Shown here piece after piece: positions 44,831 to 54,874 of a stretch of DNA of 64,000 nt. The notes beneath the pieces are model-generated. The model saw nothing but the letters and a program-made list of their open reading frames with translations. It searched no databases and was not told the DNA's origin. The stretch is from Apibacter sp. B3706 (lineage in GTDB: Bacteria > Bacteroidota > Bacteroidia > Flavobacteriales > Weeksellaceae): positions 682,001-746,000 of the forward strand of contig NZ_CP049715.1 in assembly GCF_011082725.1 (NCBI RefSeq), given 5' to 3'. Every line of letters starts with the position of its first letter. Position 1 is the stretch's first letter. A program made the position numbers and the translations under genes.

Positions 44831-46375
44831 TTATTCCAAAACAGCTATAGGAATAATCATTTCCTCAAGTGAAATCCCACCATGCTGGTAGGTATCTTTA
44901 TAGTAATTAACATAATGGTTATAATTTTTTGGATAAGCAAAAAATTTGTTTTCTTTAGCAAAAATATATTTTGAGTTTAAATTAACTTTTGGTAAAAAAT
45001 AATCCTCAGGATCACTCACGGCAAAAACATCTTTTTCATCATATTGTAAGTTTTTTCCTAATTTATATCTAAGATTGGTGGATGATTCTTTATCGCCAAT
45101 TACTTTACTAGGTTTTTTCACATAAATGGTACCATGATCGGTTGTAATGATCAATTTAAACCCTTCTTCCGCGGCGGATTGAATTATTTTTAATAAGCTT
45201 GAATTTTCAAACCAAGTATAAGTCAAGGATCGGAATGTTTTGTCATCCCTGATTAACTCATTGACAATATTATTGTTGGTTTTCGCGTGAGAAAGAATAT
45301 CTATAAAGTTATAAACGATAGTGATAAAATCTGCATTACTGCTGTGATGTTTAAATTCATCTGAAATTTTTTTCTCAAATTCAGCATTTAAAATTTTAAA
45401 ATATTTATTTCTAATATTTTTTAGCCCTAAACGCTGAAGCTGAGCTGTTAATAATTCACTCTCATATTGATTTTTATGTTCTTCATCATTCTCGCCTATC
45501 CAATATTGAGGAAATTTTTTTTCAATCTCTAAAGGTAGTAATCCGGCAAAAAAAGAATTTCTTGCATATTGAGTAGCTGAAGGAAGAATGCTAAAATAGG
45601 ATTTCTCAGTTACAGAATTAAAATACTTAGAAAATAATGGTTCAATAATTTTCCATTGATCATAACGCAAATTATCGATCATTAAGAGCAAAACCTTTTT
45701 ATGTTTGTTAATAACCGGTCTAACGACATCATTGAATGCAGTATGAGACATGATCGGTTTTTGTTCAGAATGCAACCAATCATGATAATTATTTTCTATA
45801 AACTTTGCAAACAAACTATTTGCTTCATCCTTTTGATTGCTTAAAATAGCACTCATTTCAACATCGGAAAGTTTATCAAAACTAATATCCCATTGAATAA
45901 GTTTTAAATAAAGTTGAATCCAATCTTCATACGATTGAGCATACATTAAGTCCATTGAAATCTTTCGAAATTCCTGTTGATAATTTTGAACCGTTTTTTT
46001 CTCGATTATCTCATCACTTTTAAGTATTTTCTTTAAACTTATTAATACTTGATTGGGATTAACAGGCTTAAGGATATAATCTGTGATTTTTTCGCCTATG
46101 GCTTCTTCCATAATATCTTCAGCTTCATTTTTCGTTACCATAATTACAGGTAAATTCGATTTTATTTCCTTTATCTTTTGTAGAGCTTCTAAACCGCCAA
46201 TACCGGGCATATTTTCATCAAGCAGAACTGCGTCAAAATTGTTTATGGGAATCAGTTCTAAGGCCTCAGCTGCATTGTTGACATAAATAACCTCATATCC
46301 TTTGTTTTTTAAAAAAATTATATGAGGTTCCAAAAGTTCTATTTCGTCATCAATCCATAATATTTTTTTACCCAT
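44831..46375 (-). CDS. porX: PorX, response regulator with PglZ/alkaline-phosphatase-like effector
   Basis: A 514-residue two-component regulator that controls the type IX secretion system. Residues 1-120 are a receiver domain (WIDDE, phosphoacceptor Asp53 in LLDENMPG, Lys in YILKP). The C-terminal 300 residues are a PglZ/alkaline-phosphatase-superfamily domain: LLMIDNLRYDQW, FIDILSHAKTNN, TTDHGTIYVKKP and YQHGGISLEEM provide metal ligands. In studied relatives this domain is a nucleotide phosphodiesterase. The partner kinase PorY is not in the window. Divergent from the HD gene across a palindrome. Confidence 0.93.
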   Translation of the reverse strand: MGKKILWIDDEIELLEPHIIFLKNKGYEVIYVNNAAEALELIPINNFDAVLLDENMPGIGGLEALQKIKEIKSNLPVIMVTKNEAEDIMEEAIGEKITDYILKPVNPNQVLISLKKILKSDEIIEKKTVQNYQQEFRKISMDLMYAQSYEDWIQLYLKLIQWDISFDKLSDVEMSAILSNQKDEANSLFAKFIENNYHDWLHSEQKPIMSHTAFNDVVRPVINKHKKVLLLMIDNLRYDQWKIIEPLFSKYFNSVTEKSYFSILPSATQYARNSFFAGLLPLEIEKKFPQYWIGENDEEHKNQYESELLTAQLQRLGLKNIRNKYFKILNAEFEKKISDEFKHHSSNADFITIVYNFIDILSHAKTNNNIVNELIRDDKTFRSLTYTWFENSSLLKIIQSAAEEGFKLIITTDHGTIYVKKPSKVIGDKESSTNLRYKLGKNLQYDEKDVFAVSDPEDYFLPKVNLNSKYIFAKENKFFAYPKNYNHYVNYYKDTYQHGGISLEEMIIPIAVLE

Positions 46376-46395
46376 GCTTATATAGTTATTTATTT

Positions 46396-46416
46396 ACATT
46401 AATTTTGCATTAATGT
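46396..46416. promoter_or_regulatory. Palindrome and promoter between porX and the HD gene
   Basis: ACATTAAT (46396-46403) and ATTAATGT (46409-46416) are inverted around TTTGC. The -7 box TAATTTTG (46400-46407) of the HD gene lies inside it, so a protein bound here would cover the promoter. Candidate operator, not proven. Confidence 0.5.
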
Positions 46417-46432
46417 ACAAAAAATATGCCTA

Positions 46433-47662
46433 TTGGAAAAAATAAATAAGAGGAAAATTTTTAATGATCCGGTATTAGGATTTGTTTCCATATCCGATGA
46501 ATTACTATTTGATATAATTGAACATCCCTATTTTCAGAGGTTACGACGGATATCTCAAACAGGCTTAAGCTATTATGTTTATCCCGGTTCTACGCATTCG
46601 AGATTTCTTCATGCCTTAGGATGTATCAACTTGATGCAAATTACCCATAAAGTCCTGAAAGATAAAGGCGTTAAAATTTCAAAAGAAGAAGAAAGAGCTT
46701 CTTTAATAGCTATATTATTACATGACATAGGACATGGACCCTTTTCCCATGCACTAGAATCAACATTATTGGAAGGAATACATCACGAAAAACTTTCAAT
46801 CACTTTTATGAAATTATTTAATGAGGAATTTAATAATGAATTATCATTAGCAATTGATATTTTTTTAAATAAATATCCTCGTAAATTTTTCCATCAGTTA
46901 ATTTCAAGTCAAATAGATTTAGATCGATTGGATTATCTAAAAAGAGATAGTTTCTTTACCGGAGTTTCTGAAGGTAACGTAAATTCAGAAAGGATTATAA
47001 CTATGATGAATGTAGTTAATGATGAATTAGTAATTGATGGTAAAGGAATCTATTCTATAGAGAAATACTTGACATCAAGAATGTTTATGTATTGGCAGGT
47101 ATATTTCCATAAAACATCGGTAACAGCCGAAATATATTTAATTGAAGCTTTAAAAAGAGCCAAACAATTGGTAAAAAAAGGTAAAAATGTCCCTTCATCC
47201 GATGTGTTGCAATATTTTTTGGAAAAATCTGACTTTGTTGAAATTAATAAAATGGACTTGGAGAAATTTGCTCAGCTTGATGATTCTGATGTAATTTCAG
47301 CCTTGAAATTATGGCAGTCTCATGAAGACAAAACATTGAGTTTATTAAGTCAATTCATTATTCAAAGAAAATTACCCTTATCACTTATAATTTCAGAACC
47401 TATTTCAAATGAAAAAGTACAACAAATAAAAAATGAAGTTAAAAAATTATATTCCATAGAAGATGCAGGGTATTTTGTACACCAAAAAGAGTTAAGTGTA
47501 TTAGCATACAACGATACCAAAGACCCGATCAAATTACTTTTAAAAAATGGGAAAATTTTGGAATTACAAAAAGCAGATAATCAAGTCTTAGTTAAAGATT
47601 TAAGAAAGAAAATAACTCGTTATCATTTATGTATACCCAGAGAAATTAGTGGTGTTAAATAA
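46433..47662 (+). CDS. HD-domain phosphohydrolase (dGTPase-like)
   Basis: A 409-residue metal-dependent phosphohydrolase. The HD motif residues are His55 in [12 protein letters not shown], His97-Asp98 in [16 protein letters not shown], and an Asp in [15 protein letters not shown]. It resembles the dNTP triphosphohydrolase group common in Bacteroidota next to lpxD. I accept TTG at 46433 as start: the -7 box ends at 46407, the ATG at 46426 is out of frame and closes after eight codons, and no in-frame ATG precedes the conserved [10 protein letters not shown]. Confidence 0.88.
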   Translation: MEKINKRKIFNDPVLGFVSISDELLFDIIEHPYFQRLRRISQTGLSYYVYPGSTHSRFLHALGCINLMQITHKVLKDKGVKISKEEERASLIAILLHDIGHGPFSHALESTLLEGIHHEKLSITFMKLFNEEFNNELSLAIDIFLNKYPRKFFHQLISSQIDLDRLDYLKRDSFFTGVSEGNVNSERIITMMNVVNDELVIDGKGIYSIEKYLTSRMFMYWQVYFHKTSVTAEIYLIEALKRAKQLVKKGKNVPSSDVLQYFLEKSDFVEINKMDLEKFAQLDDSDVISALKLWQSHEDKTLSLLSQFIIQRKLPLSLIISEPISNEKVQQIKNEVKKLYSIEDAGYFVHQKELSVLAYNDTKDPIKLLLKNGKILELQKADNQVLVKDLRKKITRYHLCIPREISGVK

Positions 47663-47689
47663 AGATTTTTATAATCATAATAAAATGTT

Positions 47690-47697
47690 TACATTTG
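47690..47697 (+). promoter_or_regulatory. -7 box immediately before lpxD
   Basis: TACATTTG, consensus, ending 6 bases before the lpxD ATG. Transcription from it would begin at or beside the start codon, giving a leaderless mRNA. It also shows that the TTG at 47695 is promoter, not a start codon. Confidence 0.45.
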
Positions 47698-47703
47698 CCA
47701 ATC

Positions 47704-48723
47704 ATGGAATTTAGCGCTGAACAAGTAGCAAATTTAGTAAATGGGGTTATAAAAGGTAACCCACAGGAAAAAGTATCTTATATATCTAAAATAGAAGATG
47801 GTAAGCCCGGTACCATAACCTTTTTAGGAGGAGAAAAATATCAGGAATATTTAAAAGATACTAAAGCTTCTATTGTTATTATATCAAAAGAACTATTACC
47901 GAAGGACATTTCCAATTTACCAACTATTATTGTTGTGGAAAATGCATATTCAGCTTTCAATAAATTATTGACTATTTATAATGAGATGAAAATAAAAAAA
48001 CAGGGTATTGAAAGTCCTGTATTTATATCTCAATCTGCAAATTTATCGGAAGATGTTTATGTAGGGGCATTTGCTTATATATCAAATCATGTAAAAATAG
48101 GTAACAATACTAAAATTTACCCTCAGGTATTCATAGGTGAAAATGTTAGTATTGGAGATAATTGTTACTTAGGTCCCGGAGTTAAAATTTATGATGATTG
48201 TGTAATAGGAAATAATTGTTCTATTCATGCAGGAACTATAATAGGAGGAGACGGTTTTGGATTTCAGCCAACAAGCGAAGGATACGAAAAAGTACCCCAA
48301 TTAGGTAATGTTATTATTGAAGATAATGTAGAAGTAGGATCTAATTGTTCTATTGATCGAGCCACCATAGGATCAACAATTATCAAAAAAGGAGTTAAAT
48401 TAGATAATTTAATACAAGTAGCACATAATGTAGTAATTGGAGAACATACAGTTATAGCAGCTCAAGCAGGTATAGCAGGTTCTTCAAAATTAGGAAAATG
48501 GAGTATGATCGGTGGGCAGGTAGGAATTTCCGGACATCTAAATGTAGGAAATAGAGTTATAGTTCAAGCACAAAGCGGGATAACTAATGATGTAGAAGAT
48601 GACCAAAGACTATTCGGTTCTCCTGCAATACAATATTTAAAATATCAAAAAAGTTTTATATACTTTAAAAAACTTCCTGAAATAGTCAATAGATTAGAGA
48701 AGTTAGAAAAAGGTAAAAAGTAA
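47704..48723 (+). CDS. lpxD: UDP-3-O-acylglucosamine N-acyltransferase
   Basis: A 339-residue lipid A enzyme that adds the N-linked hydroxyacyl chain. The start is the ATG at 47704 ([14 protein letters not shown]), not the upstream TTG. A uridine-binding N-terminal domain (about 1-100) precedes a left-handed beta-helix of hexapeptide repeats ([16 protein letters not shown], then [13 protein letters not shown]) and the catalytic His segment [15 protein letters not shown]. First of a run with lpxC/fabZ and lpxA. A second, shorter LpxD is encoded at 51595. Confidence 0.95.
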   Translation: MEFSAEQVANLVNGVIKGNPQEKVSYISKIEDGKPGTITFLGGEKYQEYLKDTKASIVIISKELLPKDISNLPTIIVVENAYSAFNKLLTIYNEMKIKKQGIESPVFISQSANLSEDVYVGAFAYISNHVKIGNNTKIYPQVFIGENVSIGDNCYLGPGVKIYDDCVIGNNCSIHAGTIIGGDGFGFQPTSEGYEKVPQLGNVIIEDNVEVGSNCSIDRATIGSTIIKKGVKLDNLIQVAHNVVIGEHTVIAAQAGIAGSSKLGKWSMIGGQVGISGHLNVGNRVIVQAQSGITNDVEDDQRLFGSPAIQYLKYQKSFIYFKKLPEIVNRLEKLEKGKK

Positions 48724-48748
48724 ATCTTTAACTAGTAATTTATATAAA

Positions 48749-50152
48749 ATGTCAGATAAGCAAAAGACACTTAAACAGGAGTTTACATTAAAAGGAAAAG
48801 GTTTGCATACAGGTAAAGAAGTTGTCATGACAATTAAACCTGCACCTGTAAACACAGGATTTATTTTTGTTAGGGTGGATTTGGAAGGGCAACCTACTAT
48901 TGAAGCTGATGCAACCTATGTGACTTCTACTGAAAGAGGTACCGTTTTAGAAAAAAAAGGAGTAAAAATACATACTTGTGAACATGTATTAGCTGCATTA
49001 ACCGGAATGGATTTGGACAATGCATACATTGAGATGGATAGTTCAGAACCTCCTATTATGGATGGCTCATCTAAATTTTTTGTAGAAGCTATTGAAGTAG
49101 CGGGTGTAGTTGAACAAGAAGCAAACAGAGAATACTTCACAATAAAAGAAATAATTTCTTACACAGATCCGGAAACAGGTTCAGAGATTACTGCAATACC
49201 TTCCGATCACTTTGAAGTAGCTACTATGGTTGATTTTGGTACGAAAGTATTGGGGACACAAAATGCTACCATGAAAAGTATTCAAGATTTTAAATCTGAT
49301 TTTGCCAATGCCAGGACCTTCAGTTTTCTTCATGAACTGGAAACTTTATTAGACTCCGGATTAATAAAAGGCGGAGATATTAATAATGCCATTGTTTATG
49401 TAGATAAAGAACTTTCCCCGGATACCCTGGATAAACTAAAAGTTGTATTTAATCAACCGGAAGTAAGTGTAAGACCTAACGGAATATTAGATAACGTGAC
49501 CTTATACTATCCAAATGAAGCAGCCAGACATAAATTATTAGATGTCATTGGTGATTTAACCTTAGTAGGGGTTCGATTAAAAGCTAAAATCATAGCTACC
49601 AAGCCCGGACACCATTGCAATACACAGTTCGCAAAAAAATTAAATAAATTATATAAATTATTTAAAAGAAAAAATATACCGGAAATTGATTTGCAAAAAG
49701 AACCGGTATACGATATAAAAGATATCATGAGAATGCTTCCCCATCGTCCTCCATTTTTATTGGTGGATAAAATAATGGAAGTTGATGATAAACATATAAT
49801 CGGAGTTAAAAACGTAACTATCAATGAACCTTTTTTTGTAGGTCACTTTCCTAATGAACCTGTTATGCCGGGAGTATTACAAATTGAAGCTATGGCTCAA
49901 ACAGGAGGTATTTTTGTGCTCGAAAATGTAGATGATCCTCAAAATTACTCTACCTACTTGATTAAATTAGATAATGTAAAGCACAAAAGAAAGGTGATAC
50001 CCGGAGATACCTTAATTTTTAAAATTGACTTATTAGAACCTATACGAAGAGGAATTGTACATATGCAAGGATATGGATACTGTAATGGACATATGGTTGT
50101 TGAAGCAGAAATGATGGCTCAAGTAGCGAAAACCAAAGAAGAGAAGGAGTAG
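48749..50152 (+). CDS. lpxC/fabZ: Bifunctional LpxC deacetylase / FabZ dehydratase
   Basis: A 467-residue fusion characteristic of Bacteroidota. Residues 1 to about 305 are LpxC (FTLKGKGLHTGKEV, zinc His in HTCEHVLAALTGMD, then HKLLDVIGDL), the committed step of lipid A synthesis. About 320-467 are FabZ (MLPHRPPFLLVDKIMEVDD near 330, and GHFPNEPVMPGVLQIEAMAQ with the catalytic His and Glu), which dehydrates 3-hydroxyacyl-ACP. The fusion ties both users of hydroxyacyl-ACP together. lpxA follows by 4 bases. Confidence 0.97.
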   Translation: MSDKQKTLKQEFTLKGKGLHTGKEVVMTIKPAPVNTGFIFVRVDLEGQPTIEADATYVTSTERGTVLEKKGVKIHTCEHVLAALTGMDLDNAYIEMDSSEPPIMDGSSKFFVEAIEVAGVVEQEANREYFTIKEIISYTDPETGSEITAIPSDHFEVATMVDFGTKVLGTQNATMKSIQDFKSDFANARTFSFLHELETLLDSGLIKGGDINNAIVYVDKELSPDTLDKLKVVFNQPEVSVRPNGILDNVTLYYPNEAARHKLLDVIGDLTLVGVRLKAKIIATKPGHHCNTQFAKKLNKLYKLFKRKNIPEIDLQKEPVYDIKDIMRMLPHRPPFLLVDKIMEVDDKHIIGVKNVTINEPFFVGHFPNEPVMPGVLQIEAMAQTGGIFVLENVDDPQNYSTYLIKLDNVKHKRKVIPGDTLIFKIDLLEPIRRGIVHMQGYGYCNGHMVVEAEMMAQVAKTKEEKE

Positions 50153-50156
50153 AAAA

Positions 50157-50945
50157 ATGATTCAACCATTAGCTTTTGTACATTCCGATGCAAAAATTGC
50201 AAAGAATGTTGTTATTGAACCATTTTCATCTATTTATAAAGATGTTGAAATTGGAGAAGGAACATGGATAGGCTCTAATGTTATTATCATGGAGGGAGCT
50301 CGAATTGGAAAAAATTGTAAAATATTTCCCGGAGCAGTAATTTCAGCAGAACCTCAAGATTTAAAATATAAAGGTGAAAAATCCTTAACGATTATAGGAG
50401 ATAATACTGTACTGAGAGAATGCGTAACTGTAAGTAGAGGTACTTCAGATAAAATGAAAACAGTTATAGGCGAAAATTGTCTGATAATGGCTTACTCCCA
50501 TATCGCACATGATTGCGAAGTAGGGAATAATTGTATATTCTCTAATAATACCACCTTGGCAGGACACATAACTGTAGGAGATTACGTTGTAATGGCAGGA
50601 ATGACAGCCGTACATCAATTTTGTTCCATTGGTAATCATGCATTTGTAACCGGAGGATCACTTGTAAGGAAAGATATTCCCCCTTTTGTAAAAGTTGCCA
50701 GGGATCCATTGTCCTATGTTGGTATTAATTCTGTAGGACTAAGAAGGAGAGGTTTCAGTTCCGATAAAATTGCGGAAATACAAAACATTTATCGAGTTAT
50801 TTTTCAAAACAAATTGAATATCACACAGGCCTTATCAGTAGTAGAAGCTGAATTTGAGGCCACCCCTGAAAGAGATGAAATCATCCAATTTATACAATCA
50901 AGTATGAGGGGGGTAATGAGAGGATTTAACGCTCAAGGATTATAA
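50157..50945 (+). CDS. lpxA: UDP-N-acetylglucosamine acyltransferase
   Basis: A 262-residue left-handed beta-helix trimer that starts lipid A synthesis by O-acylating UDP-GlcNAc. It begins IQPLAFVHSDAKIAKNVVIE; the catalytic His lies in IMAYSHIAHDCEVGNNCI, and GLRRRGFSSDKIAEIQNIYR opens the C-terminal helical part. Length is exactly usual. It shares the operon with lpxD and lpxC/fabZ. Confidence 0.97.
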   Translation: MIQPLAFVHSDAKIAKNVVIEPFSSIYKDVEIGEGTWIGSNVIIMEGARIGKNCKIFPGAVISAEPQDLKYKGEKSLTIIGDNTVLRECVTVSRGTSDKMKTVIGENCLIMAYSHIAHDCEVGNNCIFSNNTTLAGHITVGDYVVMAGMTAVHQFCSIGNHAFVTGGSLVRKDIPPFVKVARDPLSYVGINSVGLRRRGFSSDKIAEIQNIYRVIFQNKLNITQALSVVEAEFEATPERDEIIQFIQSSMRGVMRGFNAQGL

Positions 50946-50978
50946 AAATAGTAGTAAAAAAATTTAAATTATATACAT

Positions 50979-51545
50979 ATGGCTGGAATGGGAGATATAA
51001 AAAAGGGACTTTGTATCAATTTTAATGATGACATCTATAAAGTAATTGAGTTTTTACATGTTAAACCGGGTAAAGGCCCTGCTTTTGTAAGAACTAAATT
51101 AAAATCTTTAACATCAGGAAAAGTTGTTGATAATACCTTTTCAGCAGGTAGTAAAATAGAAGATGTAAAAGTTATTACTCGCAAATATCAATATTTATAT
51201 GATGACGATCATGGTTTTCATTTCATGAATAACGATGATTTTTCTCAAATTTATATAGATAAAAATTTGATTGAAAATGCTCAATTTATGAAAGCAGGAG
51301 AGGAGGTTATGATTATTCTTAAAGAAGAAGATGAAACACCATTGTCAGCAGAATTACCGGCAAGTGTTATCATGGAAGTAATAGAAGCAGAACCCGGCGT
51401 TAAAGGAAACACAGCTACCAATGCGCTTAAAAATGCAATCATTGAAACCGGAGCGAAGGTTTTAGTGCCCCTATTTATTGAGGCCGGTGAAAAAATAAAA
51501 ATTAATACAGATGACGGCTCTTATATCGAAAGAGTAAAAGATTAG
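50979..51545 (+). CDS. efp: Elongation factor P
   Basis: A 188-residue translation factor that relieves ribosomes stalled at proline runs. IKKGLCINFNDDIYKVIEFL starts the KOW-like domain; the tip loop VKPGKGPAFVRTKL places Lys32 for insertion near the peptidyl-transferase centre. Domains II and III follow to the ending DGSYIERVKD. Placed inside a lipid A gene run, a position seen repeatedly in Flavobacteriia. Confidence 0.97.
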   Translation: MAGMGDIKKGLCINFNDDIYKVIEFLHVKPGKGPAFVRTKLKSLTSGKVVDNTFSAGSKIEDVKVITRKYQYLYDDDHGFHFMNNDDFSQIYIDKNLIENAQFMKAGEEVMIILKEEDETPLSAELPASVIMEVIEAEPGVKGNTATNALKNAIIETGAKVLVPLFIEAGEKIKINTDDGSYIERVKD

Positions 51546-51594
51546 AAAAGATTAAATATATTCGTATATTTACCTATCATTTTTATTTAATATC

Positions 51595-52506
51595 ATGAAA
51601 TTTCCAAAATCATTTACACTAAAAAACATTGCATCAATTATAGGATGTGAATATATTGGAAAAGATGACTTTCCAATTTATGGAACTAACGAAATTCACC
51701 GCGTAAAAGAAGGAGAAATAGTTTTTGTAGACCATCCCAAATATTATGACAAAGCATTACGCAGCGAAGCAAGTGTAATTTTGATTAATAAAAAGGTTGA
51801 ATGTCCGAAAAATAAAGCACTCCTTTTATCTGATGATCCTTTCAGAGATTTTAATAAAATCAATGATTATTTTGTAAAATTTACGCCTCAAAATAAGTTA
51901 ATTTCAGATGACGTTCAAATTGGTACAAACACCGTTATACAACCGGGAGTTTACATTGGTAAACATGTAAAAATTGGCAATGATTGTGTGATTTTTCCAA
52001 ATGTTACCATACATGATTATACTGAAATAGGTAATAATGTCGTTATACAATCAGGAACGGTACTTGGAGGTGATGGCTTTTATTATAAAAACCGCGGAAG
52101 TTATTATGATCGATTGAAATCCGTAGGTAATGTTATAATAGAAGATAATGTTGAAATTGGTTCGAATTGTACTATCGACCGAGGAGTTACAGCTTCTACC
52201 ATTATCGGTGAAGGTTCAAAATTGGATAATCTCATACAAGTGGGACATGATACCATTATTGGAAGAAAATGCTTAATAGCATCTCAAGTAGGTATTGCCG
52301 GTTGTTGTAATATTCAAGATGAAGTGAGCATATGGGGACAAGCAGGATTTGCCTCTTCACTTACTGTGGGAGAAAAAGCTGTGATATTGGCACAATCGGG
52401 AGTTTCTAAAAATTTGGAAGCAGGAAAAACTTATTTTGGTTACCCTGCCGAAGAAGCTAAAAAGAAATTAAAAGAAATGGCTACACTCAAAAGATTAGCC
52501 AAATAA
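51595..52506 (+). CDS. Second LpxD-type N-acyltransferase
   Basis: A 303-residue paralogue of the lpxD product. It has a shortened N-terminal domain (FTLKNIASIIGCEYIGKDDF), hexapeptide repeats (YIGKHVKIGNDCVIFPNVTI) and the segment NLIQVGHDTIIGRKCLIAS, where the catalytic His is kept. It may N-acylate a different nucleotide sugar or use another acyl length; annotated in relatives simply as LpxD. It follows efp and precedes sucD with 35 bases. Confidence 0.85.
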   Translation: MKFPKSFTLKNIASIIGCEYIGKDDFPIYGTNEIHRVKEGEIVFVDHPKYYDKALRSEASVILINKKVECPKNKALLLSDDPFRDFNKINDYFVKFTPQNKLISDDVQIGTNTVIQPGVYIGKHVKIGNDCVIFPNVTIHDYTEIGNNVVIQSGTVLGGDGFYYKNRGSYYDRLKSVGNVIIEDNVEIGSNCTIDRGVTASTIIGEGSKLDNLIQVGHDTIIGRKCLIASQVGIAGCCNIQDEVSIWGQAGFASSLTVGEKAVILAQSGVSKNLEAGKTYFGYPAEEAKKKLKEMATLKRLAK

Positions 52507-52541
52507 AAATTGAATTAATTATTCATCTTTAAATTATAGAT

Positions 52542-53414
52542 ATGTCTGTTTTGGTTGATAAAAATTCCAAAGTAATTGTTCAAGGATTTACAGGTAAAGA
52601 AGGTTCTTTTCATGCAGAACAAATGATTGAATACGGAACCCAAGTGGTTGGAGGAGTAACTCCGGGAAAAGGAGGAACTACCCATTTGGATAGACCTGTT
52701 TTCAATACAGTTAAGGATGCTATCGACCAGACAGGGGCTAATACCTCCATCATATTTGTTCCCCCTGCGTTTGCTTCAGATTCGATAATGGAAGCAGCAC
52801 AAGCCGGAATAAAAGTTATTATATGCATTACAGAAGGTATTCCCGTTGAAGACATGGTTCAAGTTAAAAATTATCTTAAATCATACGATTGCACATTAAT
52901 AGGCCCTAATTGTCCGGGAATTATATCAGCGGAAGAGGCAAAAGTTGGAATCATGCCCGGTTTTATTTTTAAAAAAGGAAAAGTCGGTATAGTTTCTAAA
53001 TCAGGTACGCTAACCTATGAAGCTGCTGACCAAGTGGTTAAAGCCGGGTATGGGATTTCAACCGCAATTGGAATTGGTGGAGATCCTATCGTAGGAACAT
53101 CTATTAAAGATGCCTTGCAACTACTTATCGAAGATAAAGATACAGAATGTATAGTTATGATAGGGGAAATTGGAGGTCAACTGGAAGTAGATGCGGCATT
53201 ATGGTATAAATCAAATAATATAACCAAGCCTATTGTCGGATTTATTGCAGGAATTACTGCTCCTAAAGGAAGAACTATGGGTCATGCCGGGGCTATTGTT
53301 GGAGGAGAAAATGATACAGCACAATCAAAAATGAAAATTATGGCTGAATGCGGTATCCACGTTGTCAACTCTCCTGCAGATATAGGAAAAACGGTAGGCA
53401 AAATATTCGTTTAG
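52542..53414 (+). CDS. sucD: Succinyl-CoA synthetase alpha subunit
   Basis: A 290-residue subunit that carries the phospho-His of succinyl-CoA ligase in the TCA cycle. VQGFTGKEGSFHAEQMIEYG binds CoA; GPNCPGIISAEEAKVGIMPG and the active-site GHAGAIVGGENDTAQSK with the phosphorylated His are intact. The beta subunit gene sucC is not in the window. Confidence 0.97.
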   Translation: MSVLVDKNSKVIVQGFTGKEGSFHAEQMIEYGTQVVGGVTPGKGGTTHLDRPVFNTVKDAIDQTGANTSIIFVPPAFASDSIMEAAQAGIKVIICITEGIPVEDMVQVKNYLKSYDCTLIGPNCPGIISAEEAKVGIMPGFIFKKGKVGIVSKSGTLTYEAADQVVKAGYGISTAIGIGGDPIVGTSIKDALQLLIEDKDTECIVMIGEIGGQLEVDAALWYKSNNITKPIVGFIAGITAPKGRTMGHAGAIVGGENDTAQSKMKIMAECGIHVVNSPADIGKTVGKIFV

Positions 53415-53454
53415 GTATTTTTTGCACAGCAACAAACCAAAAAATTATATATTT

Positions 53455-54036
53455 ATGAGAAAAAGCGTTCTTTTATTATTATTAATTCCGATTTTGTCTT
53501 ATTCGCAAGTAAGATTTGGTGTAAGAGGAACACTTCAAAATACAAGTGTTTCCAATATACATAAAGAATCCAGCAGTAGAAATGCAGCATCTTTCGGTGT
53601 TTTAGCCCAAATTCAATTAGACTATTATAATCGGTTTTTCATACAGCCTGAGATATCATATTCCATGCAAGGGGAAAAAGATAAGATTAATCTGTCAGGA
53701 AATCAAACGAAGGCTAAATTTTTTCAAAATTATATAAACATACCGATTTATTTTAGGGCATATTTATCAGAATCCGAAAACGAATTTTTTGCAGAAGTTG
53801 GTCCTCAATTAGGAATATTAATATCCCAAAAAGATAAAGACTTAGAAAAAAAGCGATACGGATCCAACCCTAAGAATCTTGATACATCCATATCAGTAGG
53901 TTTAGGATATAGTATTGTTAGAAAATCAGAAATTTTCGTTCGTTATAATTACGGTTTTATGGATATTTATGATAAATTTTACCAAAAACAAAATACATCA
54001 GTAATTGCTTTAGGTTTTGCCTATATTTTTGATTAA
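53455..54036 (+). CDS. Outer-membrane beta-barrel (porin-family) protein
   Basis: The ATG at 53455 starts a regular signal peptide (MRKSVLLLLLIPILSYSQ); the frame extends 11 codons upstream without one. The 193-residue product alternates polar and hydrophobic residues in strands (YYNRFFIQPEISYSMQG, SVGLGYSIVRKSEIFVRYNY) and ends in a Phe-containing strand, as in the PorT/opacity-like barrels common in Bacteroidota. Function is not assigned. Confidence 0.82.
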   Translation: MRKSVLLLLLIPILSYSQVRFGVRGTLQNTSVSNIHKESSSRNAASFGVLAQIQLDYYNRFFIQPEISYSMQGEKDKINLSGNQTKAKFFQNYINIPIYFRAYLSESENEFFAEVGPQLGILISQKDKDLEKKRYGSNPKNLDTSISVGLGYSIVRKSEIFVRYNYGFMDIYDKFYQKQNTSVIALGFAYIFD

Positions 54037-54647
54037 TTAAATATAAATAAAAATATATTTATGGGATTAATTTTGTTTAATCCCATTTTTTGTTATATAC
54101 TTTCTGTGATTTTAAATTCTATAATTATAATATAATAGGTTTTACTATAAGTAAATTAAAACTATTAATCTACTATTTTAAATTTCATACCATTATAAAA
54201 ACTAGACCTAAAATACCGACAGCTTTAAGTTTTATCTATGAAAAATTGTCAGTTATAATATATGACATTTGTGACAGAAAATTTTCAGCTATTATTTTTT
54301 TTAAAATTGCAACATTTTTTTTTAAAATATGTATTATTTAAACTAAAGGACACTTTTTATAAAAATAATATTAATATTTTTATTTATAACAGTACAATAA
54401 TTTATATTTTAAATACAATAATTATCACTTTTATATATTGTCTGACCTATATAATAGTCAACTTGATAAAAATTATTGACGATAATAATCCAATAAACTA
54501 AGTGAACAAATTATCTCAAATACTATAATAATTAGATTATAAATTGAAACTATTTGTATTAAATAGAAATAAAAAATGGGATTAAAAAATTTGGCTTGAA
54601 GTTTGATGTGTGGAAGGAAAAATTAATCATAATATAAATTTTACCTT
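54037..54647. other. 611-bp AT-rich intergenic region
   Basis: It begins with the terminator of the barrel gene. Two plus-strand frames of about 80 codons here have the Phe/Ile/Lys/Asn bias of plain AT-rich DNA and are not taken as genes. On the minus strand near 54210 a signal-peptide-like string (KLKAVGILGLVFIM) is followed at once by stops and may be a dead gene start. Short TGTCA/TGACA repeats occur around 54247-54275. Confidence 0.45.
54061..54092 (+). terminator. Terminator of the barrel-protein gene
   Basis: ATGGGATTAA (54061-54070) with TTAATCCCAT (54077-54086), then six T. Confidence 0.85.
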
Positions 54648-54869
54648 ATGTATTGGACCTTAGAATTAGCGTCTTATTTAAGTGATGCGCCGTGGCCCGC
54701 CACAAAAGATGAATTAATTGATTATGCCATCAGAACCGGCGCCCCTTTGGAAGTAGTTGAAAATCTACAGGCAATTGAAGATGAGGGCGAGATTTACGAT
54801 AGCATTGAAGAAATATGGGCGGATTATCCGACTGATGATGATTTCCTCTGGAACGAAGATGAATACTAA
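54648..54869 (+). CDS. DUF2795 small protein
   Basis: A 73-residue, strongly acidic protein with a compact helical domain: YLSDAPWPATKDELIDYAIR then GAPLEVVENLQAIEDEG, the DUF2795 pattern, and an acidic tail (IWADYPTDDDFLWNEDEY). The family is common and function unknown. It sits upstream of secA, an arrangement often seen in Flavobacteriia, but a terminator and a separate secA promoter lie between. Confidence 0.88.
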   Translation: MYWTLELASYLSDAPWPATKDELIDYAIRTGAPLEVVENLQAIEDEGEIYDSIEEIWADYPTDDDFLWNEDEY

Positions 54870-54874
54870 TTTAT

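Noticed and set aside
47695-47703. TTG at 47695 as the lpxD start
   Set aside because: It lies inside the TACATTTG promoter box; the ATG at 47704 matches the usual N-terminus.
54090-54501. Two overlapping plus-strand frames of 79-83 codons after the barrel-protein gene
   Set aside because: Composition is the Ile/Phe/Lys/Asn/Tyr mix expected from raw AT-rich DNA, they overlap each other in different frames, and neither has a promoter or a recognisable domain.
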